A stretch of DNA of 64,000 bases from Streptomyces sp. Act143 (GCF_003143935.1 NZ_QFRX01000001.1:7240555-7304554), one strand, 5' to 3'; shown: positions 1 through 9,327, counted from the first letter of the stretch. Made by a program: numbers and translations. Notes: generated from the sequence alone by a model not told the origin.

Positions 1-3000
1 CCGCGCCCGCCGGGGCGCCCGCGGCTGCCGAGACCGCTGCTGACGCCGCCGAGACCGTCGTTCCGGTGGCCGAGGAGAGCGTGGCCGTCGAGGCCGCTGC
101 CGAGGCCGTCGCCCCCGAGGCCGTCGCCGCTGCCGAGGAAGAGACCCCGCGTCGGGGCCGCCGGCGTGCCACGCGTCGCGTGTCCGCGCCCGCCGGGGCG
201 CCCGAGACCGTGGAGGCGCCCGTGAGCGCTGACGAGGAGAGCAAGCCGGCCGAGGCCGCCGCCGTCGAGGCTCCGGCTGCCGAGGCCCCCGTCGAGGAGG
301 CCGCGCCGCGCCGCGCCCGTCGGCGTTCCGTGCGTCGCGCCGCCACCGGGTTCTCCGAGCCCGCGCAGGCCGTCGGCGACGAGGCCGCCGAGGAGGACGC
401 GCCGCGTCGGCCCGCGCGGCCGGCCGTGGCCGTGTTCCAGGCGCCCGTCTTCGCCGAGCCGCAGTTCCAGACGCCCGAGCGGGCCGCCGCCGCGGCCGCC
501 GCCGAGGCGGAGGTCGAGGTCGAGGTCGAGGAGCCCGAGGCCGAGGTCGAGGAGACCCGGGAGGAGCCGGTCTCCCCGCGCCGTCGGCGTCGCCGTCGCG
601 GTGAGCCCGCGGAGACCGAGGCGCCGCAGGTCGTGGAGGCCGAGGACGAGGCCGAGGACGCCGAGGCGGAGGTCGAGGACGGCGCCGAGGGCGAGTCGGA
701 GGAGTCGGAGGAGACCGGTTCCCGCCGTCGCCGTCGCCGTGGCGGCCGTCGTCGTCGCCGGGGTGAGTCCGCCGACGCGGAGGCCGAGGGCGAGGAGGGC
801 GACGAGCTCGCTGCCGATCAGGACGAGCGGGCCGATCAGGAAGCCGCGGACACCGAGCAGGGCGAGGAGGACGCCGAGGAGGACCACTCCGACGAGGCCG
901 GTTCCTCGTCCTCCAGCAGCCGTCGTCGTCGCCGCCGTCGTCGTCGCGCCGGTGACGCCGCCGCCGACACCGAGCCCGGTGACGGCGACCCGGAGCGCAC
1001 GGTCGTCAAGGTCCGTGAGCCCCGCCCGAAGTCCGAGCCGTCCGACGAGGTGCAGTCCATCAAGGGCTCCACGCGCCTGGAGGCCAAGAAGCAGCGCCGC
1101 CGCGAGGGCCGCGAGCAGGGCCGGCGCCGCGTCCCGATCATCACCGAGGCCGAGTTCCTGGCCCGCCGTGAGGCCGTCGAGCGTGTGATGGTCGTCCGGC
1201 AGAGCGGTGAGCGCACGCAGATCGGCGTCCTGGAGGACGGCGTGCTCGTCGAGCACTACGTCAACAAGGAGCAGGCCACCTCGTACGTCGGCAACGTCTA
1301 CCTGGGCAAGGTCCAGAACGTGCTGCCGTCCATGGAGGCCGCGTTCATCGACATCGGCAAGGGGCGCAATGCCGTCCTGTACGCCGGTGAGGTCAACTTC
1401 GAGGCGCTGGGCATGGCCAACGGGCCGCGGCGCATCGAGTCCGCCCTGAAGTCCGGTCAGTCGGTGCTGGTCCAGGTGACCAAGGACCCGATCGGGCACA
1501 AGGGCGCCCGCCTCACCAGCCAGGTCTCGCTGCCGGGCCGCTACCTCGTGTACGTTCCCGAGGGCTCGATGACCGGCATCAGCCGCAAGCTGCCCGACAC
1601 CGAGCGGGCGCGGCTGAAGACCATCCTCAAGAAGATCGTCCCCGAGGACGCGGGCGTCATCGTCCGCACCGCCGCCGAGGGCGCCAGCGAGGACGAGCTG
1701 CGCCGCGATGTCGAGCGGCTCCAGGCGCAGTGGGAGGACATCCAGAAGAAGGCCAAGAACGGCAACGCGCCGACGCTGCTGTACGGCGAGCCGGACATGA
1801 CCGTCCGGGTCGTCCGCGACATCTTCAACGAGGACTTCTCCAAGGTCGTCGTCAGCGGCGACGACGCGTGGCAGACGATCTACGGCTACGTCTCGCACGT
1901 CGCGCCCGACCTGGCCGACCGGCTGTCCAAGTGGACCTCCGAGGTCGACGTCTTCGCCACGTACCGGATCGACGAGCAGCTCGCCAAGGCCCTGGACCGC
2001 AAGGTCTGGCTGCCGAGCGGCGGTTCGCTGGTGATCGACCGGACCGAGGCGATGGTCGTCGTCGACGTCAACACCGGCAAGTTCACCGGCCAGGGCGGCA
2101 ACCTGGAGGAGACGGTCACCAGGAACAACCTGGAGGCGGCCGAGGAGATCGTGCGTCAGCTGCGGCTGCGCGACCTCGGCGGCATCATCGTCATCGACTT
2201 CATCGACATGGTCCTGGAGTCCAACCGGGACCTGGTGCTGCGCCGCCTCCTGGAGTGCCTGGGCCGGGACCGGACCAAGCACCAGGTGGCCGAGGTGACC
2301 TCGCTGGGGCTGGTGCAGATGACCCGCAAGCGGGTCGGCCAGGGTCTGCTGGAGTCGTTCTCCGAGACCTGCGTCCACTGCAACGGCCGCGGTGTCATCG
2401 TCCACATGGAGCAGCCGACCTCCGTCGGCGGTGGCGGCAAGCGCAAGAAGCGCGGGCGTGGCGGCATCGAGCACGTGCACGAGGCCGCGGTGGCGGCGGA
2501 GGCGGCCGAGGCCGCTGCGGTCGCCGAGGTCGCGGAGCAGGACGGCGAGGTGGAGACCGAGGCCGAGGTCGCTGCCGAGGTCGCCGAGCCGGTCGCGCTG
2601 CCCGCGCCCGCCTTCGAGCCGGACGAGGAGCTCTACAGCAGCGCCGCCGAGGCGGAGGCCGCGGTCGGCCGGGGCCGTTCGCGGCGCCGGGCGAGCCGGC
2701 GGGCGTCGGCTCCGGCCGGTGCGCCGCGTCGCGACAAGGCCGAGCGGACCGAGCGGGCCGAGCGGGTCGAGAGGCCCGAGCGGGCGGAGCAGGTCGAGGA
2801 GACCGACACCGTCCCGACCGCTCAGGACGTCACCGCCGCTGAGGAGGTCGAGCGTCCGGTACAGCCGGAGCCGGCCGCCGAGGCGCACGCCGAGCCGGTC
2901 GCCGTCGAGGACCCGGTCGTCGAGGAGGCCGCGCCCAAGGGCCGTACCCGCCGCCGTGCCACCCGCAAGGTGTCCGCGCCCGCCGGGTCGCCGGCGGGGG

Positions 3001-3500
3001 CCGAGGCCGCGGTCGTGACCGTCGCCGAGACCGCGCCCGAGCCGGTCGCCGAGACGCCGGCGGAGCAGCCCGAGGCCCCGGCCGAGCCGGTCGCCGAGAG
3101 CGCCGCCCCGGCCCGCCCGCGGCGCCGCGCCGTGCGCAAGGCCACCGCGCCGACCGCGTCCGAGGAGACGGCCGTCGTGGTTGTCCCGTCGGCCACGGAG
3201 ACGTCGGCCACGGAGACGGCGGCCACGGAGACGGCGGCCACGGAGACGGCGGACGCACCGGCCGCCGCCGAGGCCACCGAGGAGGCCGCCGAGGCCGCCC
3301 CCGCCAAGAAGACGGCCCGTAAGACGGCCAAGAAGGCGACGGCGAAGAAGGCCGCCACCAAGAAGACGGCGGCCAAGAAGACCGCGGCGAAGAAGACCGC
3401 GGCGAAGAAGACGACCGCCAAGAAGGCGGCCGCGAAGAAGACGGCGGCGGCCGAGCAGCAGCCGCTGTCGTCCGTCTCGACGGCGGCAGACGAGGACTGA
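1..3500 (+). CDS. rne: Ribonuclease E/G family endoribonuclease, 5'-truncated by window
   Basis: Endoribonuclease for mRNA decay and rRNA/tRNA processing. The frame is open from base 3, and the codons before the first in-window GTG (66) already encode the APAGAP motif that recurs inside the protein, so the true start lies upstream of the window. Counting from base 66, residues 1 to about 340 are an acidic and Arg-rich disordered arm. An S1-like RNA-binding segment follows at about 374-450. The catalytic core has the acidic motifs VVVDVNTG (about 663) and IDFIDM (about 710), and a CVHCNGRG zinc-link-type CxxC at about 769. The remaining C-terminal arm is disordered and ends in Lys/Ala AKKT-type repeats like bacterial histone-H1-like tails. 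The core therefore sits in the middle with arms on both sides, the usual streptomycete arrangement. A strong terminator follows. Family assignment is secure; the arm functions (RNA or partner binding) are inferred. Confidence 0.95.
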   Translation, partial: APAGAPAAAETAADAAETVVPVAEESVAVEAAAEAVAPEAVAAAEEETPRRGRRRATRRVSAPAGAPETVEAPVSADEESKPAEAAAVEAPAAEAPVEEAAPRRARRRSVRRAATGFSEPAQAVGDEAAEEDAPRRPARPAVAVFQAPVFAEPQFQTPERAAAAAAAEAEVEVEVEEPEAEVEETREEPVSPRRRRRRRGEPAETEAPQVVEAEDEAEDAEAEVEDGAEGESEESEETGSRRRRRRGGRRRRRGESADAEAEGEEGDELAADQDERADQEAADTEQGEEDAEEDHSDEAGSSSSSSRRRRRRRRRAGDAAADTEPGDGDPERTVVKVREPRPKSEPSDEVQSIKGSTRLEAKKQRRREGREQGRRRVPIITEAEFLARREAVERVMVVRQSGERTQIGVLEDGVLVEHYVNKEQATSYVGNVYLGKVQNVLPSMEAAFIDIGKGRNAVLYAGEVNFEALGMANGPRRIESALKSGQSVLVQVTKDPIGHKGARLTSQVSLPGRYLVYVPEGSMTGISRKLPDTERARLKTILKKIVPEDAGVIVRTAAEGASEDELRRDVERLQAQWEDIQKKAKNGNAPTLLYGEPDMTVRVVRDIFNEDFSKVVVSGDDAWQTIYGYVSHVAPDLADRLSKWTSEVDVFATYRIDEQLAKALDRKVWLPSGGSLVIDRTEAMVVVDVNTGKFTGQGGNLEETVTRNNLEAAEEIVRQLRLRDLGGIIVIDFIDMVLESNRDLVLRRLLECLGRDRTKHQVAEVTSLGLVQMTRKRVGQGLLESFSETCVHCNGRGVIVHMEQPTSVGGGGKRKKRGRGGIEHVHEAAVAAEAAEAAAVAEVAEQDGEVETEAEVAAEVAEPVALPAPAFEPDEELYSSAAEAEAAVGRGRSRRRASRRASAPAGAPRRDKAERTERAERVERPERAEQVEETDTVPTAQDVTAAEEVERPVQPEPAAEAHAEPVAVEDPVVEEAAPKGRTRRRATRKVSAPAGSPAGAEAAVVTVAETAPEPVAETPAEQPEAPAEPVAESAAPARPRRRAVRKATAPTASEETAVVVVPSATETSATETAATETAATETADAPAAAEATEEAAEAAPAKKTARKTAKKATAKKAATKKTAAKKTAAKKTAAKKTTAKKAAAKKTAAAEQQPLSSVSTAADED

Positions 3501-3522
3501 CACCCCGTCACCCGCGTGGCAC

Positions 3523-3570
3523 ATGAGCCCGCCCCCGGTCCGACGACCGGGGGCGGGCTCATGTTTTTTT
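3523..3570 (+). terminator. Intrinsic terminator after RNase E/G gene
   Basis: An 18-bp perfect GC-rich stem (3523-3540 with 3545-3562, loop CGAC) is followed by seven T residues at 3564-3570. It lies 23 bases after the rne stop and separates it from the rml operon. Confidence 0.93.
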
Positions 3571-3682
3571 CATATTACGTGGGCAACCCTCACAGGGTTC
3601 GGGCCGTCATACAGGTGTCGAAAGTGCGAACAGGCGTTGAATCACGCTTCCATGCGGTGAATCGCCGTTCCGCCAGCATGGT

Positions 3683-3688
3683 TACGAT
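3683..3688 (+). promoter_or_regulatory. Possible -10 box upstream of rmlA
   Basis: TACGAT fits the actinobacterial TANNNT -10 consensus and lies 74 bases before the rmlA GTG, in the terminator-bounded gap 3571-3762. I see no convincing -35 partner, so this is tentative. A short GGGG/CCCC hairpin lies between it and the gene. Confidence 0.3.
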
Positions 3689-3762
3689 GTGAACCGAGAT
3701 CGACGACAAATCCGGACAGTTGGGGTTTCATCCCCTTCGACACAGTCATTGGGGCTCAATAC

Positions 3763-4830
3763 GTGAAGGCACTCGTGCTCTCCGGGGGAGCGGGCACTCG
3801 CCTCCGCCCGATCACTCACACCTCGGCCAAACAGCTCGTGCCGGTCGCCAACAAGCCCGTGCTCTTCTACGGCCTGGAAGCGATCGCCGACGCCGGGATC
3901 ACCGAAGTCGGCATCGTGGTCGGCGACACCGCCGACGAGATCCGCGCGGCGGTGGGCGACGGCTCGCAGTTCGGGATCGAGGTCACCTACATCCCGCAGG
4001 ACGCGCCGCTGGGACTCGCCCACGCGGTGCTGATCGCGCGGGAGTTCCTCGGCGACGACGACTTCGTCATGTACCTCGGGGACAACTTCATCGTCGGTGG
4101 CATCACCGGTCTGGTGGACGAGTTCCGCGCCGACCGGCCCGAGGCGCAGATCCTGCTGACGCAGGTGCCCAACCCGACCTCCTTCGGTGTCGCCGAACTC
4201 GACGCCCAGGGACGCGTGGTCGGCCTGGAGGAGAAGCCCAAGCAGCCCAAGAGCGACCTGGCCCTCGTCGGCGTCTACCTCTTCACCCCGGCCATACACG
4301 AGGCCGTGCGCGCCATCGAGCCGTCCTGGCGGGGCGAGTTGGAGATCACGCACGCCATCCAGTGGCTCATCGACAACAAGCGTGACGTCCGTTCCACCAC
4401 CATCTCCGGCTACTGGAAAGACACCGGCAACGTCGCCGACATGCTGGAGGTCAACCGCTCCGTCCTGGAGACCGTCCCGCCGCTGATCGAGGGCGCGGTC
4501 GACGAGGACAGCGAGATCATCGGCAGGGTCCGTGTCGAGGCGGGCGCTCAGGTCAGCGGCAGCCGGATCGTCGGGCCGGTGATCATCGGAGCCGGTTCGG
4601 TGGTCAGCGACGCGTACATCGGCCCGTTCACCTCGGTCTCCGAGGACTGCCGTATCGAGGACAGCGAAATCGAGTACTCCATCGTGCTGCGCGGGTCGTC
4701 CGTGACCGGTGTGCGCCGCGTGGAGGCCTCGCTCATCGGGCGGGACGTCGAGGTCACGCCCGCTCCCCGTAACCCGTCGGCCCACCGGCTCGTGCTCGGT
4801 GATCACAGCAAGGTGCAGATCTCCTCATGA
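3763..4830 (+). CDS. rmlA: Glucose-1-phosphate thymidylyltransferase (long form)
   Basis: First enzyme of dTDP-L-rhamnose synthesis: glucose-1-phosphate plus dTTP gives dTDP-glucose, in the cytosol. The 355-residue protein opens with the nucleotidyltransferase signature LSGGAGTRLRPIT (residues 6-18), followed by KQLVPVANKPV and the metal-site region MYLGDNF (about 104). The last roughly 110 residues are a hexapeptide-type left-handed beta-helix (repeats such as GSVVSDAYIG), so this is the long StrD-like form and not the shorter, roughly 290-residue E. coli RmlA type. Start is GTG 3763. The gene ends in an ATGA overlap with rmlB, which indicates translational coupling. The substrate could be another sugar phosphate, but the rmlB/D/C neighbours support dTDP-glucose. 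Confidence 0.93.
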   Translation: MKALVLSGGAGTRLRPITHTSAKQLVPVANKPVLFYGLEAIADAGITEVGIVVGDTADEIRAAVGDGSQFGIEVTYIPQDAPLGLAHAVLIAREFLGDDDFVMYLGDNFIVGGITGLVDEFRADRPEAQILLTQVPNPTSFGVAELDAQGRVVGLEEKPKQPKSDLALVGVYLFTPAIHEAVRAIEPSWRGELEITHAIQWLIDNKRDVRSTTISGYWKDTGNVADMLEVNRSVLETVPPLIEGAVDEDSEIIGRVRVEAGAQVSGSRIVGPVIIGAGSVVSDAYIGPFTSVSEDCRIEDSEIEYSIVLRGSSVTGVRRVEASLIGRDVEVTPAPRNPSAHRLVLGDHSKVQISS

Positions 4831-5816
4831 CGACCACCAAGATCCTGGTGACCGGCGGCGCCGGTTTCATCGGCTCGCACTACGTCCGCACGGTGCTCGG
4901 CCCCGAGGGCCCCGGTGACGTCGAGATCACCGTCCTCGACAAGCTGACCTACGCGGGCAACCCGGCCAACCTCGACGAGGTGCGCGAGCACCCCGGGTTC
5001 GCCTTCGTGCAGGGCGACATCTGCGACCCCGAGCTGGTCGGCAAGCTGATGGCCGAGCACGACCAGGTGGTGCACTTCGCCGCCGAGTCGCACGTCGACC
5101 GGTCCATCGACGGCGGCGCCGAGTTCGTCCGCACCAACGTGGTCGGCACCCACACCCTCATCGACGCGGCCCACCGCGCGGGCATCAAGACCTTCGTGCA
5201 CATCTCCACCGACGAGGTCTACGGCTCCATCGACGAGGGCTCCTGGCCGGAGACGCACCCGCTGCAGCCCAACTCGCCGTATTCCTCGGCCAAGGCCTCC
5301 AGCGACCTGATCGCGCTGTCGTACCACCGCACCCACGGCCTGGACGTCCGCGTCACCCGCTGCTCCAACAACTACGGGCACCACCACTTCCCCGAGAAGG
5401 TCATCCCGCTGTTCGTGACCAACCTCCTCGACGGCAAGAAGGTCCCGCTCTACGGCGACGGCGGCAACGTCCGCGACTGGCTGCACATCGACGACCACGT
5501 CCAGGGCATCGAACTGGTGCGCACCAAGGGCCGGGCCGGCGAGGTCTACAACATCGGCGGCGGCACCGAGCTGTCCAACAAGGAGCTCACCGGGCTGCTG
5601 CTGAAGGCGTGCGGCGCCGACTGGGAGACCAGCGTCGAGTACGTCGAGGACCGCAAGGGCCACGACCGCCGCTACTCCGTGGACTGCACCAAGATCCGCG
5701 AGGAGCTCGGCTACGAGCCCCGCAAGAGCTTCGAGCAGGGCCTCGCGGAGACCGTGCAGTGGTACCGCGACAACCGCGCCTGGTGGGAGCCGCTGAAGGA
5801 GCGGGCCGCGCTGTGA
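4827..5816 (+). CDS. rmlB: dTDP-glucose 4,6-dehydratase
   Basis: Converts dTDP-glucose to dTDP-4-keto-6-deoxyglucose with bound NAD+. The 329-residue extended SDR shows the Rossmann motif TGGAGFIGSHYV (residues 9-20), the family motif STDEVYGS (about 130) and the catalytic YSSAK (YxxxK, about 153), with the dTDP-sugar region NNYGHHHFPEK near 180. Its ATG overlaps the rmlA stop by four bases, and its stop overlaps the GTG of rmlD by four bases, so translation of the operon is coupled. Length and motifs are canonical. Confidence 0.95.
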   Translation: MTTTKILVTGGAGFIGSHYVRTVLGPEGPGDVEITVLDKLTYAGNPANLDEVREHPGFAFVQGDICDPELVGKLMAEHDQVVHFAAESHVDRSIDGGAEFVRTNVVGTHTLIDAAHRAGIKTFVHISTDEVYGSIDEGSWPETHPLQPNSPYSSAKASSDLIALSYHRTHGLDVRVTRCSNNYGHHHFPEKVIPLFVTNLLDGKKVPLYGDGGNVRDWLHIDDHVQGIELVRTKGRAGEVYNIGGGTELSNKELTGLLLKACGADWETSVEYVEDRKGHDRRYSVDCTKIREELGYEPRKSFEQGLAETVQWYRDNRAWWEPLKERAAL

Positions 5817-6709
5817 CCGACAACCGCATCTGGCTGGTCACCGGCGCGGGCGGCATGCTGGGCCAGGACGTCCTGGCCCGGCTCGCCGAGGCGGGCGAGC
5901 AGGTCGTCGCCCTCGACCGCGCCGCCCTCGACCTCACCGACGCCGGGGCCGTGCGCGGCGCCCTTGAGGCGCACCGGCCCGCCGTCGTCGTCAACTGCGC
6001 GGCCTGGACGGCCGTCGACGACGCCGAGAGCCGCGAGGAGGAGGCGCTGCGCATCAACGGCGACGGCCCCGCCCACCTCGCCGCCGCCTGCGCCGCCACC
6101 GGCGCCGTCCTCCTGCACGTCTCCACCGACTACGTCTTCGCGGGCGACGCGACGACCCCGTACGCCGAGGACGCCCCCACCGCCCCGCGCAGCGCCTACG
6201 GCCGCACCAAGCTCGCCGGGGAGCAGGCCGTGCTCGGCTTCGACCGCGGCTACGTCGTGCGCACGGCCTGGCTGTACGGCACGGGCGGCCCCAACTTCGT
6301 CCGTACGATGATCAAGCTGGAGGGCGTCAAGGACACCCTGGACGTCGTCGACGACCAGCGCGGCCAGCCCACCTGGAGCGCCGACCTCGCCGGGCTCCTG
6401 TACGACCTGGGCCGCGGCGCCCTGGCCGGCACCGCCCCGGCCGGCGTCTACCACGGCACCAGCTCCGGCGAGACGACCTGGTACGGCTTCACCCGGGAGA
6501 TCTTCCGGCTGCTCGGCACCGACCCGGACCGGGTCCGCCCCACCACCAGCGAGGCGTTCGTGCGCCCCGCCCCTCGCCCGGCCTACAGCGTCCTCGGCCA
6601 CGACCGCTTCGCGGCGGCCGGGCTCACGCCCCTGCGTGACTGGCGGGCGGCGCTCACCGAGGCCTTCCCGGAGATCCACCGGGTCCAGACGAAGGAGAAC
6701 CCGGCGTGA
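5813..6709 (+). CDS. rmlD: dTDP-4-dehydrorhamnose reductase
   Basis: Last step of dTDP-L-rhamnose synthesis: NAD(P)H-dependent reduction of the 4-keto sugar. The open frame extends further upstream inside rmlB, but GTG 5813 in the GTGA overlap gives the family N-terminus with VTGAGGMLGQDVL at residues 8-20. The 298-residue product has STDYVFAGD (about 103) and the catalytic SAYGRTK (YxxxK, about 128). It overlaps the next glycosyltransferase by four bases (6706-6709). The adjacency of rmlD to a glycosyltransferase suggests direct use of the rhamnose donor in an envelope polymer. Confidence 0.93.
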   Translation: MTDNRIWLVTGAGGMLGQDVLARLAEAGEQVVALDRAALDLTDAGAVRGALEAHRPAVVVNCAAWTAVDDAESREEEALRINGDGPAHLAAACAATGAVLLHVSTDYVFAGDATTPYAEDAPTAPRSAYGRTKLAGEQAVLGFDRGYVVRTAWLYGTGGPNFVRTMIKLEGVKDTLDVVDDQRGQPTWSADLAGLLYDLGRGALAGTAPAGVYHGTSSGETTWYGFTREIFRLLGTDPDRVRPTTSEAFVRPAPRPAYSVLGHDRFAAAGLTPLRDWRAALTEAFPEIHRVQTKENPA

Positions 6710-8706
6710 CCGTCAAGGTCAGCGTGGTCATCGCGGTCTACAACCCCGGCAAGTACGTCGAGGACTGCATCGGCGGCCTGCTGCGGCAGAGCCTGAGCCC
6801 GGACGAGTTCGAGGTGTTCTTCGTCGACGACGGCTCCACCGACGACACCCCGGCCCGGCTGGACGCGCTCGCCGCCGAGCACCCGCACTTCCACGTCGTC
6901 CACCAGGAGTCCTCCGGCTGGTCGGGCAAGCCCCGCAACACCGGTATCGACGCCGCCCGGGGCGAGTACGTCATGTTCGTCGACCACGACGACTGGCTCG
7001 GCGACGAGGCCCTGGAGCGGATGTATGCCTACGGCAAGGCGAACGACGCCGATGTCGTCGTGGGCAAGATGGCGGGCATCGGGCGCCCGGTGCCGCAGGA
7101 GCTGTTCCGGGTCAACCGGCCGCGGGCGACGGTCGAGAACGCGCCGCTGATCGACAGCCTCACCCCGCACAAGATGTTCCGCCGGGAGTTCCTCGCCGAG
7201 CACGGCATGCGGTTCAAGGAGGGGCGCCGGCGCCTGGAGGACCACGTCTTCGTCGTCGAGGCGTACCTGCGGGCCAAGAGCGTCGCCGTCCTCGGCGACT
7301 ACCTGTGCTACTACCACATCACCCGCGACGACGGCTCCAACGCCGGCTTCCAGCGCTTCGACCCGGTCGGCTACTTCGGCAACCTCCGCGAGGCCCTCGA
7401 CGTGGTCGAGGAGCTCACCGAGCCCGGCCCCCTGCGCGACCGGCTGTTCAGCCGCTGGCTGCGCAACGAGATGGTCGAGCGGCTGCGCGGCAACCGGCTG
7501 CTGAAGCTCCCCGAGGACTACGCCGAGGAGCTGTACCGGGAGATCCGCGGCGTCGTCACCGAACGCTTCGGACCCGGCGTCCTCACCCACATCGCCCCCA
7601 TGCAGCGGGTCGTCGCCGGGCTGATCCAGGCCGACCTCTACGACGACATCCGGGAGCTCGCCCAGTGGGAGGCCGCGATCCGGCCCACCGGCGAGCTGAC
7701 CTCCCTGACCTGGACGGACGGCAGCCTCACCATCGGCTTGGGCGCCGAGTACCAGTCCGGCGACAGCCCCCTCGTCTTCCGCCGCGACGGCGACCGCGCC
7801 GTGCTGGACCTGCCGCTGTCCGAGAAGGCGCGCGAGGCGCTGACCGGGCAGGGCATCGCCCTGGACGCCCGGACCGACGACAGCGACGTCGATCTGGTGG
7901 TCCGGCACCGCGAGAACGCCACGCAGTACTACCTGCCGCTGGAGAGCGAGCGGCACGAGCCGGACGGCGACGAGGAGGGCACCTTCCGGCAGCGGATCAC
8001 CGCCGCCGCCGTGCTCGACCCGGAGACCGCCGCCGCGGGCTCGCCCCTGTCCCGGGGCATCTGGGACCTGCACCTGCGCATCAAGGCGGGCGGCTGGAGC
8101 AAGGAGTGCCGGATCGGCGCGGTGCACGGCGAGGGCGTGGAGGCCGGGCGGCTGGCCGCGCTCACCGGTGAGCCGCGGCGGCTCGTGCTGCCGTACTGGA
8201 CCGACGGGCCGGGGAACCTCTCCCTCGACGTCGACCAGCACACCAACAAGCTGGAGCGCGAGGCCGTGGTGCTGGTGGACCCGGCCGGGGCCGTCGTCGA
8301 CGGCGCGACCGTGCGGCTGCCGCTGCCGCTCGCGGTGACCGGCGAGGAGACGGTGCGGCTGCGCTTCGAGCGCAAGAACGTCGGCAAGTTCCCCGCCGAG
8401 GCCGTGGCGGACGGCCGTACCGTGACCGCTACGCTGCCGCTGGAGCAGCTGACCGGCAAGCGCTGGGCGGTCCGGATCGGGCTGCCGTCCGCGGACCGGG
8501 GCGAGCCGAAGTGGACCCGGCTCCCCGTCGACGTGGTCGTCGCCGCCGACGGCACCGCCAAGGTCATCGACCGGCACCTCCCGCCGGCGAAGCCTGCTCC
8601 CGCACCGGCGCCGAAGGCCAAGCAGCCCGCCCCGCCGCGGCCGCTGTGGCGGCGGGCCGCCGGGCGCCTGAAGCGGGCCCTGACGAACCAGCAGAAGAAC
8701 AGCTGA
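6706..8706 (+). CDS. GT2 family glycosyltransferase, TarS-like two-part architecture
   Basis: Probable transferase decorating or building a cell-wall glycopolymer. The 666-residue protein begins with a GT-A domain: VSVVIAVYNPGKYVED near the start, VDDGSTDDTPARLD (about 43) and the metal/donor motif MFVDHDDWLG (about 88, DxDD). Residues from about 330 onward form a long beta-rich accessory region recalling the linker and trimerisation parts of S. aureus TarS, the wall teichoic acid N-acetylglucosaminyltransferase. The end is Pro/Ala-rich then basic (RPLWRRAAGRLKRAL), possibly for membrane or polymer contact. It lies inside the rml operon between rmlD and rmlC with a four-base overlap, so rhamnose is a plausible donor. 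Donor and acceptor are not readable from sequence. It shares the FRREL/FRREF segment with the shorter glycosyltransferase at 20470. Confidence 0.85.
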   Translation: MTVKVSVVIAVYNPGKYVEDCIGGLLRQSLSPDEFEVFFVDDGSTDDTPARLDALAAEHPHFHVVHQESSGWSGKPRNTGIDAARGEYVMFVDHDDWLGDEALERMYAYGKANDADVVVGKMAGIGRPVPQELFRVNRPRATVENAPLIDSLTPHKMFRREFLAEHGMRFKEGRRRLEDHVFVVEAYLRAKSVAVLGDYLCYYHITRDDGSNAGFQRFDPVGYFGNLREALDVVEELTEPGPLRDRLFSRWLRNEMVERLRGNRLLKLPEDYAEELYREIRGVVTERFGPGVLTHIAPMQRVVAGLIQADLYDDIRELAQWEAAIRPTGELTSLTWTDGSLTIGLGAEYQSGDSPLVFRRDGDRAVLDLPLSEKAREALTGQGIALDARTDDSDVDLVVRHRENATQYYLPLESERHEPDGDEEGTFRQRITAAAVLDPETAAAGSPLSRGIWDLHLRIKAGGWSKECRIGAVHGEGVEAGRLAALTGEPRRLVLPYWTDGPGNLSLDVDQHTNKLEREAVVLVDPAGAVVDGATVRLPLPLAVTGEETVRLRFERKNVGKFPAEAVADGRTVTATLPLEQLTGKRWAVRIGLPSADRGEPKWTRLPVDVVVAADGTAKVIDRHLPPAKPAPAPAPKAKQPAPPRPLWRRAAGRLKRALTNQQKNS

Positions 8707-8717
8707 GGATGCATGTG

Positions 8718-9311
8718 ATGCGACCGCTCTCCATTTCCGGTTCCTGGGTGCATGAGCCGAAGGTGTTCCCCGACGGCCGGGGCAGCTTCCACGAGTGGTT
8801 CAAGGCCCCCCTCTTCACCGAGGCGGCCGGCCACCCGCTCACCCTCGCCCAGGCCAACATGTCCGTCTCCAGCCGGGGCACCCTGCGCGGCATCCACTTC
8901 GCGGACGTGCCGCCCGGCCAGGCCAAGTACGTCAAGTGCGTGCGCGGCGCGGTCCTCGACGTGATCGTGGACATCCGGGTCGGCTCGCCCACCTTCGGCC
9001 AGTGGGAGATCGTCCGCCTGGACGACCAGGACCACCACGCCGTCTACCTCTCCGAGGGGCTCGGGCACGGCTTCATGGCGCTGACCGACGACGCCACCGT
9101 GGTCTACCTGTGCTCCGAGGGGTACGCCCCCGAGCGCGAGCACGGCATCCACCCGCTCGACCCGGACCTCGGCATCGACTGGCCGGCCGACCTCACGCCG
9201 CTGCTGTCCCCCAAGGACGAGCAGGCGCCGAGCCTCGCGGAGGCCCGTGAGCAGGGGCTGCTGCCCTCCTACGAGGAGTGCGTGGCGTACCGGGAGGGTC
9301 TCGGTCAGTGA
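8718..9311 (+). CDS. rmlC: dTDP-4-dehydrorhamnose 3,5-epimerase
   Basis: Epimerises dTDP-4-keto-6-deoxyglucose at C3 and C5, between the RmlB and RmlD steps. The cupin protein has VFPDGRGSFHEWF (about 14-26), RGTLRGIHF with the catalytic His (about 53-61), KYVKCVRGAVLDVIVDIR (about 70), and the late AVYLSEGLGHGFMAL region. I chose ATG 8718 because GAGG (8705-8708) lies nine bases upstream. ATG 8709, three codons earlier, is in frame but touches that site. The product is about 197 residues, normal for RmlC. As the last gene of the rml operon it is slightly separated from its siblings by the long glycosyltransferase. Confidence 0.93.
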   Translation: MRPLSISGSWVHEPKVFPDGRGSFHEWFKAPLFTEAAGHPLTLAQANMSVSSRGTLRGIHFADVPPGQAKYVKCVRGAVLDVIVDIRVGSPTFGQWEIVRLDDQDHHAVYLSEGLGHGFMALTDDATVVYLCSEGYAPEREHGIHPLDPDLGIDWPADLTPLLSPKDEQAPSLAEAREQGLLPSYEECVAYREGLGQ

Positions 9312-9327
9312 CCGGGCCGGGGCCGGT

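Noticed and set aside
3180..3440. Short tandem repeats (ACGGAGACGGCGGCC and AAGAAGACC types) as a CRISPR or satellite.
   Set aside because: They are in-frame codon repeats of the RNase tail, with no spacers.
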